The notes under the pieces were generated by a model that did not search any database, was not told the origin of the DNA, and saw nothing but the letters and a program-made list of their open reading frames with translations. Below are positions 53,511-62,475 of a DNA stretch of 64,000 nt, in pieces. A program made the position numbers and the translations under genes. The stretch is from the NCBI GenBank assembly GCA_016720065.1, contig JADJXY010000002.1, positions 447,001 to 511,000 of the forward strand, in the 5' to 3' direction. Positions within the stretch are counted from its first letter, which is position 1, and each line of letters starts with the position of its first letter. This DNA is from Betaproteobacteria bacterium. Its GTDB lineage: Bacteria > Pseudomonadota > Gammaproteobacteria > Burkholderiales > Rhodocyclaceae.

Positions 53511-54980
53511 TCAATAGGCGATCGTGGCGCGCAGACCAAGCACCTTGACGCTCTTGGCGTCCGGGTTGGCGCCGGGGCGGCCGATCCACTGGAAGTCCGG
53601 GCTGATCTCGAACTGCGGCGAAATGCGGTAGCGGTAATAGACTTCCGCCACCTTTTCGGCGCCGGAGGGGGTGAAGGTGAAGTCGGCCACGCCGTCGCCA
53701 TCGATATCGCCGCTGCCGCCGAGCTTCTGGTAGGCGCTGCTCGCCTTCAGCCAGCTGCCGCCGAAGCCGATGGCGTCGCCGCCGCGGCCCCAGTAGTTGC
53801 CGCTGACTTCGGCACCGAGCGCCAGGGCCTTCTTGAAGGGCAGTTCGCCATCGACCAGTTGACCGTAACGGCCGAACAGCTTGATTCCGTCACCCACCTG
53901 CTGGTCGATGGAAATTCCCACGCCGGAATGTTTGGCGGTATTGCCGTCGACATCGTCGGCCTTGCTGCGGGTCCAGGCGTAAGCGCGGTAGTTGCCGGCC
54001 AGGCCGCCGAAACTGCGCACCTTCTTTTCGGCCTGGGCGATGAGCAGTGGCCTGGCGAGGCTCTTCTGGTAACTGGCGCCTCGCTCGCCGGCGCCGAAGA
54101 CGCCCAGCGACAGGCGCCAGGGCTCGGCTCCGTCGCGCACATTCACGTAGGAGGCGATGAAACCCGGCTGGAAGCCGTTGGCGTCGACGGCCACTTCGCC
54201 GCCGGCGTCGAGCAGCGGGTTATGGACGAAGGCGGAATTGAGGAACTGCACCGACTCGTCGCCGGCAGCCTCGTTCTGGTCGAAGAAGCCGAAGATGTCG
54301 ATCTTGCCGAAGGTCAGCTCCAGGGTCTCCCGCGAGTAGGGGCGAAAGCCGCCGAAGGGCAGGGGAATCGCCGCCTGGTACCAGGCCTGGCCGAGGATGG
54401 CTACCGAGTCGTCGGGGTTGGCGCCGCTGGCCCGGAAAGCCACCGAGTTGGGGGCGCTGGCGAAGTGGCCGAGGTTGCCGAAGGCGACGTTCAGGCCCTG
54501 GCCCTGGCCGATGCGGACATGGGCGAAGACCTTCTGGTCGATGTCGCCGATGGGCTCCAGAGGCAACTCCACCGTCACGTCGGCCCGGTAGTTGAGCTGG
54601 CTGCCGCCGTCGGTGGTGCCTTTCGGCAGGCCGGAAGCATGCTGGGCAACGGTGGTAAGCGCGGCGCCGACCTGGATGCCGTCGAACTTCTCGGCGATTT
54701 TCGACGCCTTCTTCATGTCCAGAGCGTCCTTCTCGACGGCCTTCAGGCGGGCGGTGATCTCCGGTTCGTATTGCGAGATGCGGTCGCTGTCCAGGCCCTG
54801 GGCGACCTTCTCGTTCTCGGCCTTGAGGGACTTCACTTCCTTTTCCAGTTCCGCGTTCCTCGCTTCCAGCTTGTCCAGGCGGGCGACCAGTTTTTCCAGC
54901 AGGGCGGCGTCCGGGGCCGCCAGGGCGGGCGCGGCCAGCCCGGCCGCCACCAGGGCAGCCGTCAGGGTGACGAGACGCAT
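53511..54980 (-). CDS. Outer-membrane porin with coiled-coil N-terminus in the iron-uptake operon
   Basis: The protein is 489 aa from ATG 54980. After a signal peptide is a coiled coil (about 28-95, with LEKLVARLDKLEARNAELEKEV). A beta-barrel follows with OprB/carbohydrate-porin-like features (VFAHVRIGQGQGLN, FRPYSRETLELTFGKIDIFGFFDQN, YAWTRSKADDVDG) and a C-terminal aromatic strand (RATIAY). Its place between the P19-like and cupredoxin genes suggests it admits iron or a copper/iron chelate across the outer membrane. Confidence 0.78.
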   Translation of the reverse strand: MRLVTLTAALVAAGLAAPALAAPDAALLEKLVARLDKLEARNAELEKEVKSLKAENEKVAQGLDSDRISQYEPEITARLKAVEKDALDMKKASKIAEKFDGIQVGAALTTVAQHASGLPKGTTDGGSQLNYRADVTVELPLEPIGDIDQKVFAHVRIGQGQGLNVAFGNLGHFASAPNSVAFRASGANPDDSVAILGQAWYQAAIPLPFGGFRPYSRETLELTFGKIDIFGFFDQNEAAGDESVQFLNSAFVHNPLLDAGGEVAVDANGFQPGFIASYVNVRDGAEPWRLSLGVFGAGERGASYQKSLARPLLIAQAEKKVRSFGGLAGNYRAYAWTRSKADDVDGNTAKHSGVGISIDQQVGDGIKLFGRYGQLVDGELPFKKALALGAEVSGNYWGRGGDAIGFGGSWLKASSAYQKLGGSGDIDGDGVADFTFTPSGAEKVAEVYYRYRISPQFEISPDFQWIGRPGANPDAKSVKVLGLRATIAY

Positions 54981-54982
54981 GA

Positions 54983-55528
54983 TCAATAGCCGCCTTTTTT
55001 GCCGATGCCGACGTAGGTGAATTCGTACTCGACTTCGAAGGGCTTGAACCAGGGGCGCACGCCGGTGGCGCGGTCGGTGTGGCGGCCGAAGTGGGCGTGC
55101 TTGTTCTCGGAGGGCGGCAGGATGGTGTATTTCACCTTGTACTTGCCGGGGCCGGCGAGCTTGATGTTCTCGCCGTAGTGGGGGCCGTCGTTGGCCACCA
55201 TGGGCATGAAGTCGCCAGCCACCTTGTAGTCGCCGCCGATCTTGGAAACCTCGTACTTGACCAGCAGGTAAGGAATCCAGGCGCCTTCCTCGAAACCGTT
55301 GGGGTTGTTGGCCAGCGCGTGGATGTCGGCCTCGATGTGGATGTCGGATTCCGATACCTTCTTCATCATGCCCTCGGGCTCCATCTCGACGGGCTGCAGG
55401 TAGACGGCGGCGATTTCCATGCCCGCCTTTTGCTGGGGCACGCCGATGGGGTATTCGAGGGCGAGGGCCGGGGTGGCCAGGGTGGCGGAGAGCGCGAGGC
55501 CTGAGATGGTTTTCCTGAGGGACAGCAT
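54983..55528 (-). CDS. P19-like periplasmic iron-binding protein (FtrA-like)
   Basis: The protein is 181 aa from ATG 55528. A signal peptide ends near ALA. The P19/Tp34 fold features are LEYPIGVPQQKAGMEIAAVYLQ, SDIHIEADIHA with metal-binding His and Glu, FMPMVANDGPHYGENI and HFGRHTDRATGV. It binds iron and copper in the periplasm and feeds FTR1 permeases. Its stop lies just before the porin start. Confidence 0.9.
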   Translation of the reverse strand: MLSLRKTISGLALSATLATPALALEYPIGVPQQKAGMEIAAVYLQPVEMEPEGMMKKVSESDIHIEADIHALANNPNGFEEGAWIPYLLVKYEVSKIGGDYKVAGDFMPMVANDGPHYGENIKLAGPGKYKVKYTILPPSENKHAHFGRHTDRATGVRPWFKPFEVEYEFTYVGIGKKGGY

Positions 55529-55615
55529 GAGATGAACTCCGGGGTTCCTCTGGCTGGCTTGCACGGCGGCTGGCTGGCTTGAGCGGGTTGATTGCGGGTC
55601 GAGTGGTGCGGGGGG

Positions 55616-56041
55616 CTATTTGCGGTCTTCGCCGGGCTGGGTGACGAAGCCGATCTTGCCCAGGCCGGCCCGGCGCGCGGCGCTCATGGTTTCGGCGACA
55701 CGCTCGTAGCGGGTGGCCCGGTCGGCCTTGAGATGCAGTTCGGCGTTGGCGTCGCTGGCCACGGCGTCGCGGAAGCGGGCTTCCAGGTCCGCGGCATCCA
55801 CGGCCTCGCTGCCTACGAAGACCCGGTTGTCGGCGTCGATGAAGACTTGCAGGGTCATCGGCTTTTCCGGCGTCGGGGTGCTGGAGGCCCGGGGCAGGTC
55901 CACCTTGACCGAATGGGTCATCAGGGGGGCGGTGATGATGAAGATGATGAGCAGCACCAGCATCACGTCTACCAGCGGCGTGGTGTTGATTTCTGTCATG
56001 GGGGCGGTGTTGGCCCCCGGGGTCAGGTGTCCCATGGCCAT
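55616..56041 (-). CDS. exbD: Biopolymer transport protein ExbD
   Basis: The protein is 141 aa with the family pattern MTEINTTPLVDVMLVLLIIFIITAPL. The single membrane helix carries the essential Asp (LVDVMLVLL), and a periplasmic domain follows. It uses the proton gradient with ExbB to energise TonB. It directly abuts exbB. Confidence 0.95.
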   Translation of the reverse strand: MAMGHLTPGANTAPMTEINTTPLVDVMLVLLIIFIITAPLMTHSVKVDLPRASSTPTPEKPMTLQVFIDADNRVFVGSEAVDAADLEARFRDAVASDANAELHLKADRATRYERVAETMSAARRAGLGKIGFVTQPGEDRK

Positions 56042-56776
56042 TTACGCGGCCTCCGCGGCGGCGCGGGCGCGCATGGGGTGGATCTGGGCGCTGTTGGCGG
56101 CGAAGGGCTTGCCGACGGTGAAGAAGGCGTGCAGGTCGTGGGCGAAGGCGTCGAGGTCGGTGAGCAGCACCCGGTTGGACCGGGTGAAGGCGTTGTAGGC
56201 GAAGACCGCAGGCAGCGCCACGCCGAGGCCGGCGGCGGTCATGATGAGGGCCTCGCCCACGGGGCCGGCCACCTTTTCCAGGGCCGCCTGGCCGGAGAGC
56301 CCGATGGCCACCAGGGCGTGGTAGATGCCCCAGACGGTGCCGAAGAGACCGACGAAGGGCGCCGTGGCCCCCGTGGTGGCCAGCAGCGTGAGGCCGTTTT
56401 CCATCTCCGCCTGGGTGCAGGAAAGCTGCTGGCGCAGCGCCCGTTCCATTTGCTCAGCGGGGTCGAAGCGGGAGGCCAGGCGGCCGACGGCGCTTTCGCA
56501 GTCGTTGTTGCAGCAATTGGCCTGCACGGCAAGCTGGGCGTAGGGACTGTCGGCGCCGCCCGCACGCAGGCGCTCGATGCCTTCGGCGACGCGGGTGGCG
56601 GACCAGAAGCCGGCCACATTGCGGGCGGACCGGCGCAGGCGCCACCAGTCCCAGGCCTTGGCCAGGATCAGATACCAGCTGGCCACCGACATCAGCACCA
56701 GAATGACGGCGACGGTGTGTGAAACGGCGTCGCCGCTGGCCCACAGGTGGGCCAGGCCGAAGGAGTTTTCCTGCAT
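56042..56776 (-). CDS. exbB: Biopolymer transport protein ExbB
   Basis: The protein is 244 aa from ATG 56776. Membrane helices lie near 20-40, 130-165 and 170-195, with ATTGATAPFVGLFGTVWGIYHALV and MTAAGLGVALPAVFAYN as in the ExbB/TolQ family. It assembles the energising pentamer with ExbD. Its start is 1 bp from the tonB stop. Confidence 0.95.
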   Translation of the reverse strand: MQENSFGLAHLWASGDAVSHTVAVILVLMSVASWYLILAKAWDWWRLRRSARNVAGFWSATRVAEGIERLRAGGADSPYAQLAVQANCCNNDCESAVGRLASRFDPAEQMERALRQQLSCTQAEMENGLTLLATTGATAPFVGLFGTVWGIYHALVAIGLSGQAALEKVAGPVGEALIMTAAGLGVALPAVFAYNAFTRSNRVLLTDLDAFAHDLHAFFTVGKPFAANSAQIHPMRARAAAEAA

Positions 56777-56777
56777 G

Positions 56778-57413
56778 TCAATGCTCCAGTTTGAAAAGGA
56801 TGGGAACCAGAACCCAGCTCTGCACCGCGGTTTCGCCGCGGCGGGCGGGGACGAAGCGCCACTGGCGCACGGTGCCGGCCGCAGCTTCGTCGAGGCGGGG
56901 GCTGCCGGAGGAGGTCTTGATTTCGACCGTCTCGGCGGCGCCACCGGGCGATACGAGGACGCGCAGGACGACCTTGCCTTGTTCGCCCAGGCGGCGGGAT
57001 AGCGGCGGGTAGGGCGGGGCCGGATTCCTCAGGTAGTCCGCGTCGAAACGGGGCTGGATGATGGCTTCCTGGAGCGGCGCCGGAGCTGGCGCGGGCAGGG
57101 CCGGCGGGGTCGGTGCCACCATCGGGGCTGTGGGGGCCGGCGCCTCGCTGGTGGTGGTTTCCAGGATCGGGGCGATCTTCTTCGGCTGGATCTTCAGGGG
57201 AACCGGCTTGGGGGCGACGACGGGTAATGGCTTGGGCTGTACCGGCTGCTCGACTGGCTGCAGGAGGTCGACCACCAGGGGCAGCTCCATGATCTGGGGG
57301 GCGATGGTGCGGGCGGCGGCGACGAGCAGCAGGAGCGCCACATGGGCGCCGACGACGGTGGCGAGCAGGCCGCTGCGGCGCAGGGGCGAGGGATGGGAGA
57401 GGGCGTAGGACAT
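56778..57413 (-). CDS. tonB: TonB energy-transducing protein
   Basis: The protein is 211 aa. An N-terminal membrane anchor (GLLATVVGAHVALLLLVAAA), a Pro/Lys-rich spacer (about 50-115) and a C-terminal TonB domain (RNPAPPYPPLSRRLGEQGKV, SSGSPRLDEAAAGTVRQWRFVPA) match the family. It couples ExbBD to TonB-dependent receptors such as the one downstream. Confidence 0.95.
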   Translation of the reverse strand: MSYALSHPSPLRRSGLLATVVGAHVALLLLVAAARTIAPQIMELPLVVDLLQPVEQPVQPKPLPVVAPKPVPLKIQPKKIAPILETTTSEAPAPTAPMVAPTPPALPAPAPAPLQEAIIQPRFDADYLRNPAPPYPPLSRRLGEQGKVVLRVLVSPGGAAETVEIKTSSGSPRLDEAAAGTVRQWRFVPARRGETAVQSWVLVPILFKLEH

Positions 57414-57461
57414 CGCGGCGGGCGGTGCGGCGGGCGTTTGGCGGGCAGGTTGGGGGGGCAG

Positions 57462-57650
57462 CTACTTGGTCAGAATCAGCTTGTTTTCCCGGGTGATGCG
57501 CAGCAGATAGCGCTGGCCGGCGTGCTCGATTTCGACCGCTTGATGATCGCCAAACAGGGCCCTGCTGGGGATGGGGTCCGGAGAACGGCCGCTATCGGGG
57601 ACGGCTGTCGAGGCCCATGCGAGCGACGGCGGGGGGCGCTGAGAATTCAT
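57462..57650 (-). CDS. hemP: HemP family hemin-uptake protein
   Basis: The protein is 62 aa from ATG 57650. The C-terminal SRALFGDHQAVEIEHAGQRYLLRITRENKLILTK pattern (split here: RALFG, YLLRITR, NKLILTK) defines HemP. It is small, cytoplasmic and linked to heme/iron uptake genes. It is first in hemP-tonB-exbB-exbD, with a Fur-like site just upstream. Confidence 0.9.
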   Translation of the reverse strand: MNSQRPPPSLAWASTAVPDSGRSPDPIPSRALFGDHQAVEIEHAGQRYLLRITRENKLILTK

Positions 57651-57663
57651 GGAATGCGAACGA

Positions 57664-57682
57664 AAATGAGAACGGTTCGCAT
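57664..57682 (-). promoter_or_regulatory. Fur-box-like site upstream of hemP-tonB-exbBD
   Basis: Read on the minus strand, AATGCGAACCGTTCTCATT is a near-perfect palindrome matching the TGA-N-AAT... Fur core at most positions. It lies 14 bp before the hemP ATG, so iron repression of the operon is likely. Confidence 0.6.
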
Positions 57683-57795
57683 TGTAATTATTATTGAGAG
57701 TGCGTGTCAATATGTCTGCGGCCCTTGCTTTGCCGTTCGGGGCAACCCCGACCTTGTTTGGCGCAGTGGCTCACCGCAGCGCTGGAGGGCAGCGC

Positions 57796-57801
57796 TATAA
57801 T
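57796..57801 (+). promoter_or_regulatory. -10 box (TATAAT) for ppa
   Basis: A consensus TATAAT lies 32 bp before the ppa ATG. No good -35 was seen. Confidence 0.5.
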
Positions 57802-57833
57802 CGCCGCTTTCACAACAACCCGAAGAGATCGTC

Positions 57834-58382
57834 ATGTCCCTCAACAACGTACCCTCCGGCAAGTCCCTCCCCAACGATTTCAACGTCGTCATCGAAATCT
57901 CCGCCCACGCTGATCCCATCAAATACGAAGTCGACAAGGAAAGCGGCGCCATCTTCGTCGATCGCTTCATGGGCACGGCCATGCACTATCCCTGCAACTA
58001 CGGCTACATCCCCCATACCATTGCGGGCGACGGCGATCCGGTGGATGTGCTGGTGGTGACCCAGTTCCCGCTGCCCCCCGGTGTGGTGGTGCGTTGCCGC
58101 CCCATCGGCATGCTGGCCATGACCGACGAGGCCGGTGCCGATGCCAAGCTGCTCGCCGTGCCGGTGGACAAGCTCACCCCCATGTATCGCAGCGTGCAGA
58201 CCCACGCCGACATCCCCACCATCGTCCTCGACCAGATCGCCCACTTCTTTGCCCACTACAAGGATCTGGAGCCGGGCAAGTTCGTCAAGGTCACGGGCTG
58301 GTGCGGCCCCGAGGAAGCCAAGAAGGAAATCATGGAAGGCGTCGCCCGCTACAACGACGCCAAGGAAAAGCCCGCCTATTGA
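57834..58382 (+). CDS. ppa: Inorganic pyrophosphatase
   Basis: The protein is 182 aa. The type I PPase pattern is intact: IKYEVDKESGAIFVDRF, YPCNYGYIPHT, GDGDPVDVLV with the metal-binding aspartates, and HFFAHYKDLEPGKFVK. It hydrolyses PPi in the cytoplasm. nadE starts 10 bp after its stop. Confidence 0.97.
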   Translation: MSLNNVPSGKSLPNDFNVVIEISAHADPIKYEVDKESGAIFVDRFMGTAMHYPCNYGYIPHTIAGDGDPVDVLVVTQFPLPPGVVVRCRPIGMLAMTDEAGADAKLLAVPVDKLTPMYRSVQTHADIPTIVLDQIAHFFAHYKDLEPGKFVKVTGWCGPEEAKKEIMEGVARYNDAKEKPAY

Positions 58383-58392
58383 GCGGTTCCTG

Positions 58393-60003
58393 ATGTTGAA
58401 GATCGCCGTCGCCCAGTTCAATGCCGTCGTCGGCGATCTCGCGGGAAATGCAGCCCGGATTGCCGCCTGGGCGGTAGAGGCGCGGGCCGCGGGGGCTCAG
58501 GTTCTTCTGACCCCCGAACTGGCGCTCAGCGGCTATCCCCCCGAGGATTTGCTCCTGCGCCCCGATTTCTACCGGGCCGCAGCGGCGGCGCTCGAAGACC
58601 TGGCCCGGCAAGCCGTCGGAATCACCCTGGTGGTGGGCTTCCCCGAGGAGGCGGACGATGGTCGGCGCTTCAACGCCGCGGCCGTGCTGGCCGATGGCCG
58701 GCGTGTCGCCACCTACCGCAAGCAGCGCCTGCCCAATTACGAAGTCTTCGACGAGAAGCGCTATTTCGAGCCGGGGAGTGAAGCCTGCGTCGTCTCCATC
58801 GGCGGGGTCGCCTGCGGCATCAACATCTGTGCCGATATCTGGGAGCCGGGGTCGGCCGAGCTTGCCCGGCAGGCTGGGGCGGAACTGTTGCTGGTCCTCA
58901 ACGCCTCGCCGCTGCACCTGGAAAAACAGGCTTTGCGGACGGAAATCCTCGCCCAGCGGGTGAGGGCGACAGGTCTCGCCGCAGTTTACGCCAATCTGGT
59001 GGGCGGCCAAGACGAACTGGTCTTCGACGGCGCTTCCTTTGCCCTGGACGCCGACGGTCGCCTGGCGATGAGCCTGCCGCAGTTCGAGGAAGTCCTGGGC
59101 CTGGTCGAATTTTCCGCCGGTCGCCTGAGCTCCGCCCAGCGGGCGTCTGCTCTTGCGGTGGAGGCGGAAGCCTACGGTGCCCTGGTTCTCGGGGTACGCG
59201 ACTACATCGGCAAGAACGGCTTTCCGGGCGCGATCATCGGCCTCTCGGGGGGGATCGATTCGGCCCTGACCCTGTGCGTGGCCGTCGATGCCCTGGGGGC
59301 CGACCGGGTGCGGGCGGTGATGATGCCCTCGCCCTACACGGCGGACATGAGCCTGGACGACAGTCGGGCCATGGTGCGTACCCTGGGGGTGCGCTACGAC
59401 GAGATTCCCATCGCGAGCGCCATGGCAACCTTCGACGCCCTGCTGGCGCCGGAATTTGCCGGCCTCCCCCCGGACACGACGGAGGAAAACCTCCAGGCTC
59501 GCATCCGGGGCATGATCCTCATGGCGCTTTCCAACAAGACCGGGGCGCTGGTCCTGACCACGGGCAACAAGTCGGAAATGGCCGTCGGCTACGCGACGCT
59601 GTACGGCGACATGGCCGGGGGGTTTGCGGTCATCAAGGATGTGTTCAAAACCATGGTGTATCGCATTTCCCGCTATCGCAACGGGATTTCGCCGGTGATC
59701 CCGGACAACATTCTGGTGCGTCCGCCCTCCGCCGAATTGCGGCCGAACCAGACCGACCAGGATTCCCTGCCTCCCTACGAAATCCTCGACGCCATCGTCG
59801 CCGCCTACATGGAAGAAGACCGTTCGCCGCGGGAGATCGTGGCGGCAGGCCTACCTAAAGAAGCCGTGCACCGCGTGGTGCGACTGCTGCGCATTGCCGA
59901 GTACAAGCGCCGACAGGCGCCGGTGGGAATTCGCATCACGCCCCGTGGCTTCGGCAAGGATTGGCGTTATCCTATTACCAATCGCTATCGCGATGAATTG
60001 TGA
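58393..60003 (+). CDS. nadE: Glutamine-dependent NAD+ synthase
   Basis: The protein is 536 aa from ATG 58393. The N-terminal nitrilase-type glutaminase has the E42-K110-C146 triad (LTPELALSG, YRKQRLPNY, GINICADIWEP). The C-terminal synthetase has the P-loop SGGIDS at 285-290 and GNKSEMAVGYATLYGD. It amidates NaAD to NAD+ using glutamine. glnB follows, a frequent pairing in proteobacteria. Confidence 0.96.
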   Translation: MLKIAVAQFNAVVGDLAGNAARIAAWAVEARAAGAQVLLTPELALSGYPPEDLLLRPDFYRAAAAALEDLARQAVGITLVVGFPEEADDGRRFNAAAVLADGRRVATYRKQRLPNYEVFDEKRYFEPGSEACVVSIGGVACGINICADIWEPGSAELARQAGAELLLVLNASPLHLEKQALRTEILAQRVRATGLAAVYANLVGGQDELVFDGASFALDADGRLAMSLPQFEEVLGLVEFSAGRLSSAQRASALAVEAEAYGALVLGVRDYIGKNGFPGAIIGLSGGIDSALTLCVAVDALGADRVRAVMMPSPYTADMSLDDSRAMVRTLGVRYDEIPIASAMATFDALLAPEFAGLPPDTTEENLQARIRGMILMALSNKTGALVLTTGNKSEMAVGYATLYGDMAGGFAVIKDVFKTMVYRISRYRNGISPVIPDNILVRPPSAELRPNQTDQDSLPPYEILDAIVAAYMEEDRSPREIVAAGLPKEAVHRVVRLLRIAEYKRRQAPVGIRITPRGFGKDWRYPITNRYRDEL

Positions 60004-60024
60004 ACCCTGTGAGACGAGACATCC

Positions 60025-60363
60025 ATGAAGAAGATCGAAGCCATCATCAAACCGTTCAAGCTGGATGAGGTCCGCGAGGCCCTGTCCGAAGTCGGCGTCA
60101 CCGGCCTGACCGTGACCGAGGTCAAGGGTTTCGGGCGCCAGAAGGGGCATACCGAACTCTATCGCGGTGCTGAATACGTCGTCGATTTCCTGCCCAAGAT
60201 CAAGATCGAGATCGTGGTTGCAGGGGACCGTGCCGAGCAGGCCATCGAAGCGATCATCAAGGCCGCCCGCACCGGAAAGATCGGCGACGGGAAAATTTTC
60301 GTCATGCCGGTCGAACAAGTCGTGCGCATCCGTACCGGCGAGACTGACGAAGCGGCCATCTGA
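60025..60363 (+). CDS. glnB: Nitrogen regulatory protein P-II
   Basis: The protein is 112 aa. The T-loop has Y51 for uridylylation (ELYRGAEYVVDFLPK), and GRTG-type IFVMPVEQVVRIRTGE and TGKIGDGKIF match GlnB/GlnK. It senses 2-oxoglutarate, ATP and ADP to control nitrogen assimilation. Because it follows nadE and not amtB, glnB is favoured over glnK. Confidence 0.93.
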   Translation: MKKIEAIIKPFKLDEVREALSEVGVTGLTVTEVKGFGRQKGHTELYRGAEYVVDFLPKIKIEIVVAGDRAEQAIEAIIKAARTGKIGDGKIFVMPVEQVVRIRTGETDEAAI

Positions 60364-60380
60364 CCTCAGGGAGGTGAATC

Positions 60381-60716
60381 ATGGGTGGTATTGCTGATCC
60401 CGCCTTGCGGGCCAGACTCCTGGAATTCCTCGATGGCGACGAAGCCGCCTACCCCAGGCTTCTGGAACAACAGTTTCCACGCATCGCCGCCAAGGTGGTC
60501 GAGTTGTGGGGTACGGCCGAGCTCGATCATTACCTTGAGGGTCTGATGGTTTCCGATCGGCCTGACCGCCAGGGCTTTCCACCCGATGTGGCGATGGAAA
60601 TCTTCCGCCTGTCCATGGTGCACGGCGCCCTGGGGCTGAGTTCAAAAATCAGCGGTACGGGCTGGGCCGGTATCGACGATGGCGAGCTCTACCGCAAGAG
60701 CATGAACCGCGGTTAG
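60381..60716 (+). CDS. Small protein of unknown function downstream of glnB
   Basis: The protein is 111 aa from ATG 60381, after GGGAGGTGAATC. It is cytoplasmic and helical in character, with EQQFPRIAAKVVELWG, LDHYLEGLMVSDRPDRQGFPPDVAMEIFRL and SKISGTGWAG. I recognise no family. The close spacing (17 bp) to glnB suggests co-transcription. Confidence 0.75.
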   Translation: MGGIADPALRARLLEFLDGDEAAYPRLLEQQFPRIAAKVVELWGTAELDHYLEGLMVSDRPDRQGFPPDVAMEIFRLSMVHGALGLSSKISGTGWAGIDDGELYRKSMNRG

Positions 60717-60760
60717 TCCGAGATTTGCGGCGCCCGCGGGGGCGGACGGCGAACTGGCGC

Positions 60761-61327
60761 TCAGCGCCGCGAATGCAACAGCACCAGCAAAGCGCCTTCA
60801 CCCCCGTCCCGGGGTGCCGCCTGGCAGTAGGCGAGGACTTCAACCTTCTGCATCAGCCAGCCCCGGGTCAGGCGGCGCAGGATGGACTGCCGCCCCGGCG
60901 ATCCGAACCCCTTGCCGTGAATGACCCGCAGGCAGCGCAGCCCCCTGCGACTTGCGTCGGCGATGGCGCTGGACAGAAAATGCCGCGCCTCGTCCCGGTT
61001 GAGGCCATGCAGGTCGATCTCGGCCTGAACGACCCAGCGCCCCCGGCGCAAATCACGCAGCGTCGAGGTCGCGATTCCCGGCCGCAGGTAGTGGGGTTCG
61101 TCGCCGCCTTCCAGCCTGTCCTGGAGGCCGATAGGGCCATGCAGTGTCTCGCACAGCGCAGCCCGCTCGTCGGCTTGCGATTGAACGGGGCGGGGCGGCG
61201 GCGGATTCAGGGTGCCCAGGCACACCCGGTTCGCTGGGGGAAGAGGGGTGGCGTCGGCCACGGCGGCGTGGAAGGCCGCGAGGTCGTCCGCGTCGGGCGG
61301 CGGCGAGACATAGGGCTTTCTCCCCAT
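60761..61327 (-). CDS. Smr-domain protein
   Basis: The protein is 188 aa. The C-terminal Smr domain (about 100-180) has VQAEIDLHGLNRDEARHFL and CLRVIHGKGFGSPGR, the DLHG and HGKG motifs of MutS2-type nucleases. The N-terminal part is Pro-rich without domain. It may act as a DNA or RNA nuclease. It is probably read with the upstream trxB (54 bp gap). Confidence 0.9.
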   Translation of the reverse strand: MGRKPYVSPPPDADDLAAFHAAVADATPLPPANRVCLGTLNPPPPRPVQSQADERAALCETLHGPIGLQDRLEGGDEPHYLRPGIATSTLRDLRRGRWVVQAEIDLHGLNRDEARHFLSSAIADASRRGLRCLRVIHGKGFGSPGRQSILRRLTRGWLMQKVEVLAYCQAAPRDGGEGALLVLLHSRR

Positions 61328-61381
61328 GGTCCTGGGACGATCGGAGCCGCGTCGCCCGTGGGATTTCCGTACGTCGCCGCT

Positions 61382-62344
61382 TCAGGCCAGGCCGAGCTGG
61401 TCCAGATAGCGCTCGGCGTCCAGGGCGGCCATGCACCCGGTTCCCGCCGAGGTGCAAGCCTGACGGTAAATGTGGTCTTGCACATCGCCGGCGGCAAACA
61501 CGCCGCTTATGCTGGTCAGGGTGGCATTGCCCTCGCGGCCGCCGCGAGTGACGATGTAGCCGCCCTCCATTTCCAGCTGGCCTGTGAAGAGGTCGGTGTT
61601 GGGTTTGTGGCCGATGGCGATGAAGACACCATCCACCTTGATTTCCCTGGTGCTTGCGTCGGCGGTGGCCTTGACCCGCAGACCGGTGACGCCGGAGGCA
61701 TCGCCCAGGACCTCGTCCAGGGTGCTGTTCCACAGGATGGTGACCTTGCCGGCCTTTTCCTTTTCGAACAGCTTGTCCTGGAGGATTTTCTCGGAGCGGA
61801 ATTTGTCGCGGCGGTGGATGACCGTGACGTGGCTGGCGATATTGGCCAGATAGAGCGCTTCCTCGACTGCGGTGTTGCCACCCCCAACCACGGCGACGGG
61901 CTTGTTGCGGTAGAAGAAGCCATCGCAGGTGGCGCAGGCGGAGACCCCGCGCCCGGCGAACTTCTCCTCCGAAGGCAGGCCGAGGTACTGGGCTGAAGCG
62001 CCGGTGGCGATGATGAGGGCGTCGCAGGTATAGGTGCCGGAGTCCCCGACGAGCGTGAAGGGTTTTTCGCCGAGGCGGGCGGTGTGGATGTGGTCGAAGA
62101 TGATTTCGGTGTCGAAGCGCCGCGCATGCTTTTCGAAGCGCGCCATGAGATCCGGGCCCATGACTCCGTCGGCGTCGGCGGGCCAATTATCGACCTCGGT
62201 GGTGGTCATCAGCTGACCGCCCTGGGCCAGGCCGGTGACCAGGACGGGTTTGAGGTTGGCGCGGGCGGCGTAGACTGCAGCGGTGTAGCCGGCGGGGCCG
62301 GAACCCAGGATCAGGAGCCGGCAGTGGCGGGGGGCATTGGACAT
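61382..62344 (-). CDS. trxB: Thioredoxin reductase
   Basis: The protein is 320 aa. The FAD site GSGPAGY (14-20), the redox pair C137/C140 in CATCDG and the NADPH motif VVGGGNTAVEEAL are present. It reduces thioredoxin with NADPH. A TATAAT -10 box lies 29 bp upstream, divergent to the Crp-family gene. Confidence 0.97.
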   Translation of the reverse strand: MSNAPRHCRLLILGSGPAGYTAAVYAARANLKPVLVTGLAQGGQLMTTTEVDNWPADADGVMGPDLMARFEKHARRFDTEIIFDHIHTARLGEKPFTLVGDSGTYTCDALIIATGASAQYLGLPSEEKFAGRGVSACATCDGFFYRNKPVAVVGGGNTAVEEALYLANIASHVTVIHRRDKFRSEKILQDKLFEKEKAGKVTILWNSTLDEVLGDASGVTGLRVKATADASTREIKVDGVFIAIGHKPNTDLFTGQLEMEGGYIVTRGGREGNATLTSISGVFAAGDVQDHIYRQACTSAGTGCMAALDAERYLDQLGLA

Positions 62345-62373
62345 GACAGGCCTTCGTGGTGTTGGATGGCCGG

Positions 62374-62379
62374 ATTATA
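62374..62379 (-). promoter_or_regulatory. -10 box (TATAAT) for trxB
   Basis: A TATAAT on the minus strand lies 29 bp before the trxB ATG, in the divergent intergenic region. Confidence 0.5.
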
Positions 62380-62436
62380 AGCGGGGGGGCCGGCAAAGTT
62401 TTTTCGCCTTACCCTAGTCCTTTTGGGAAAGAAGAT

Positions 62437-62442
62437 TATAAT
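62437..62442 (+). promoter_or_regulatory. -10 box (TATAAT) for the Crp-family gene
   Basis: A TATAAT lies 33 bp before the ATG, in the divergent region with trxB. No clear -35 was seen. Confidence 0.5.
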
Positions 62443-62475
62443 TGCCCGATAACTCCATGACACAAAAGTGAAACT

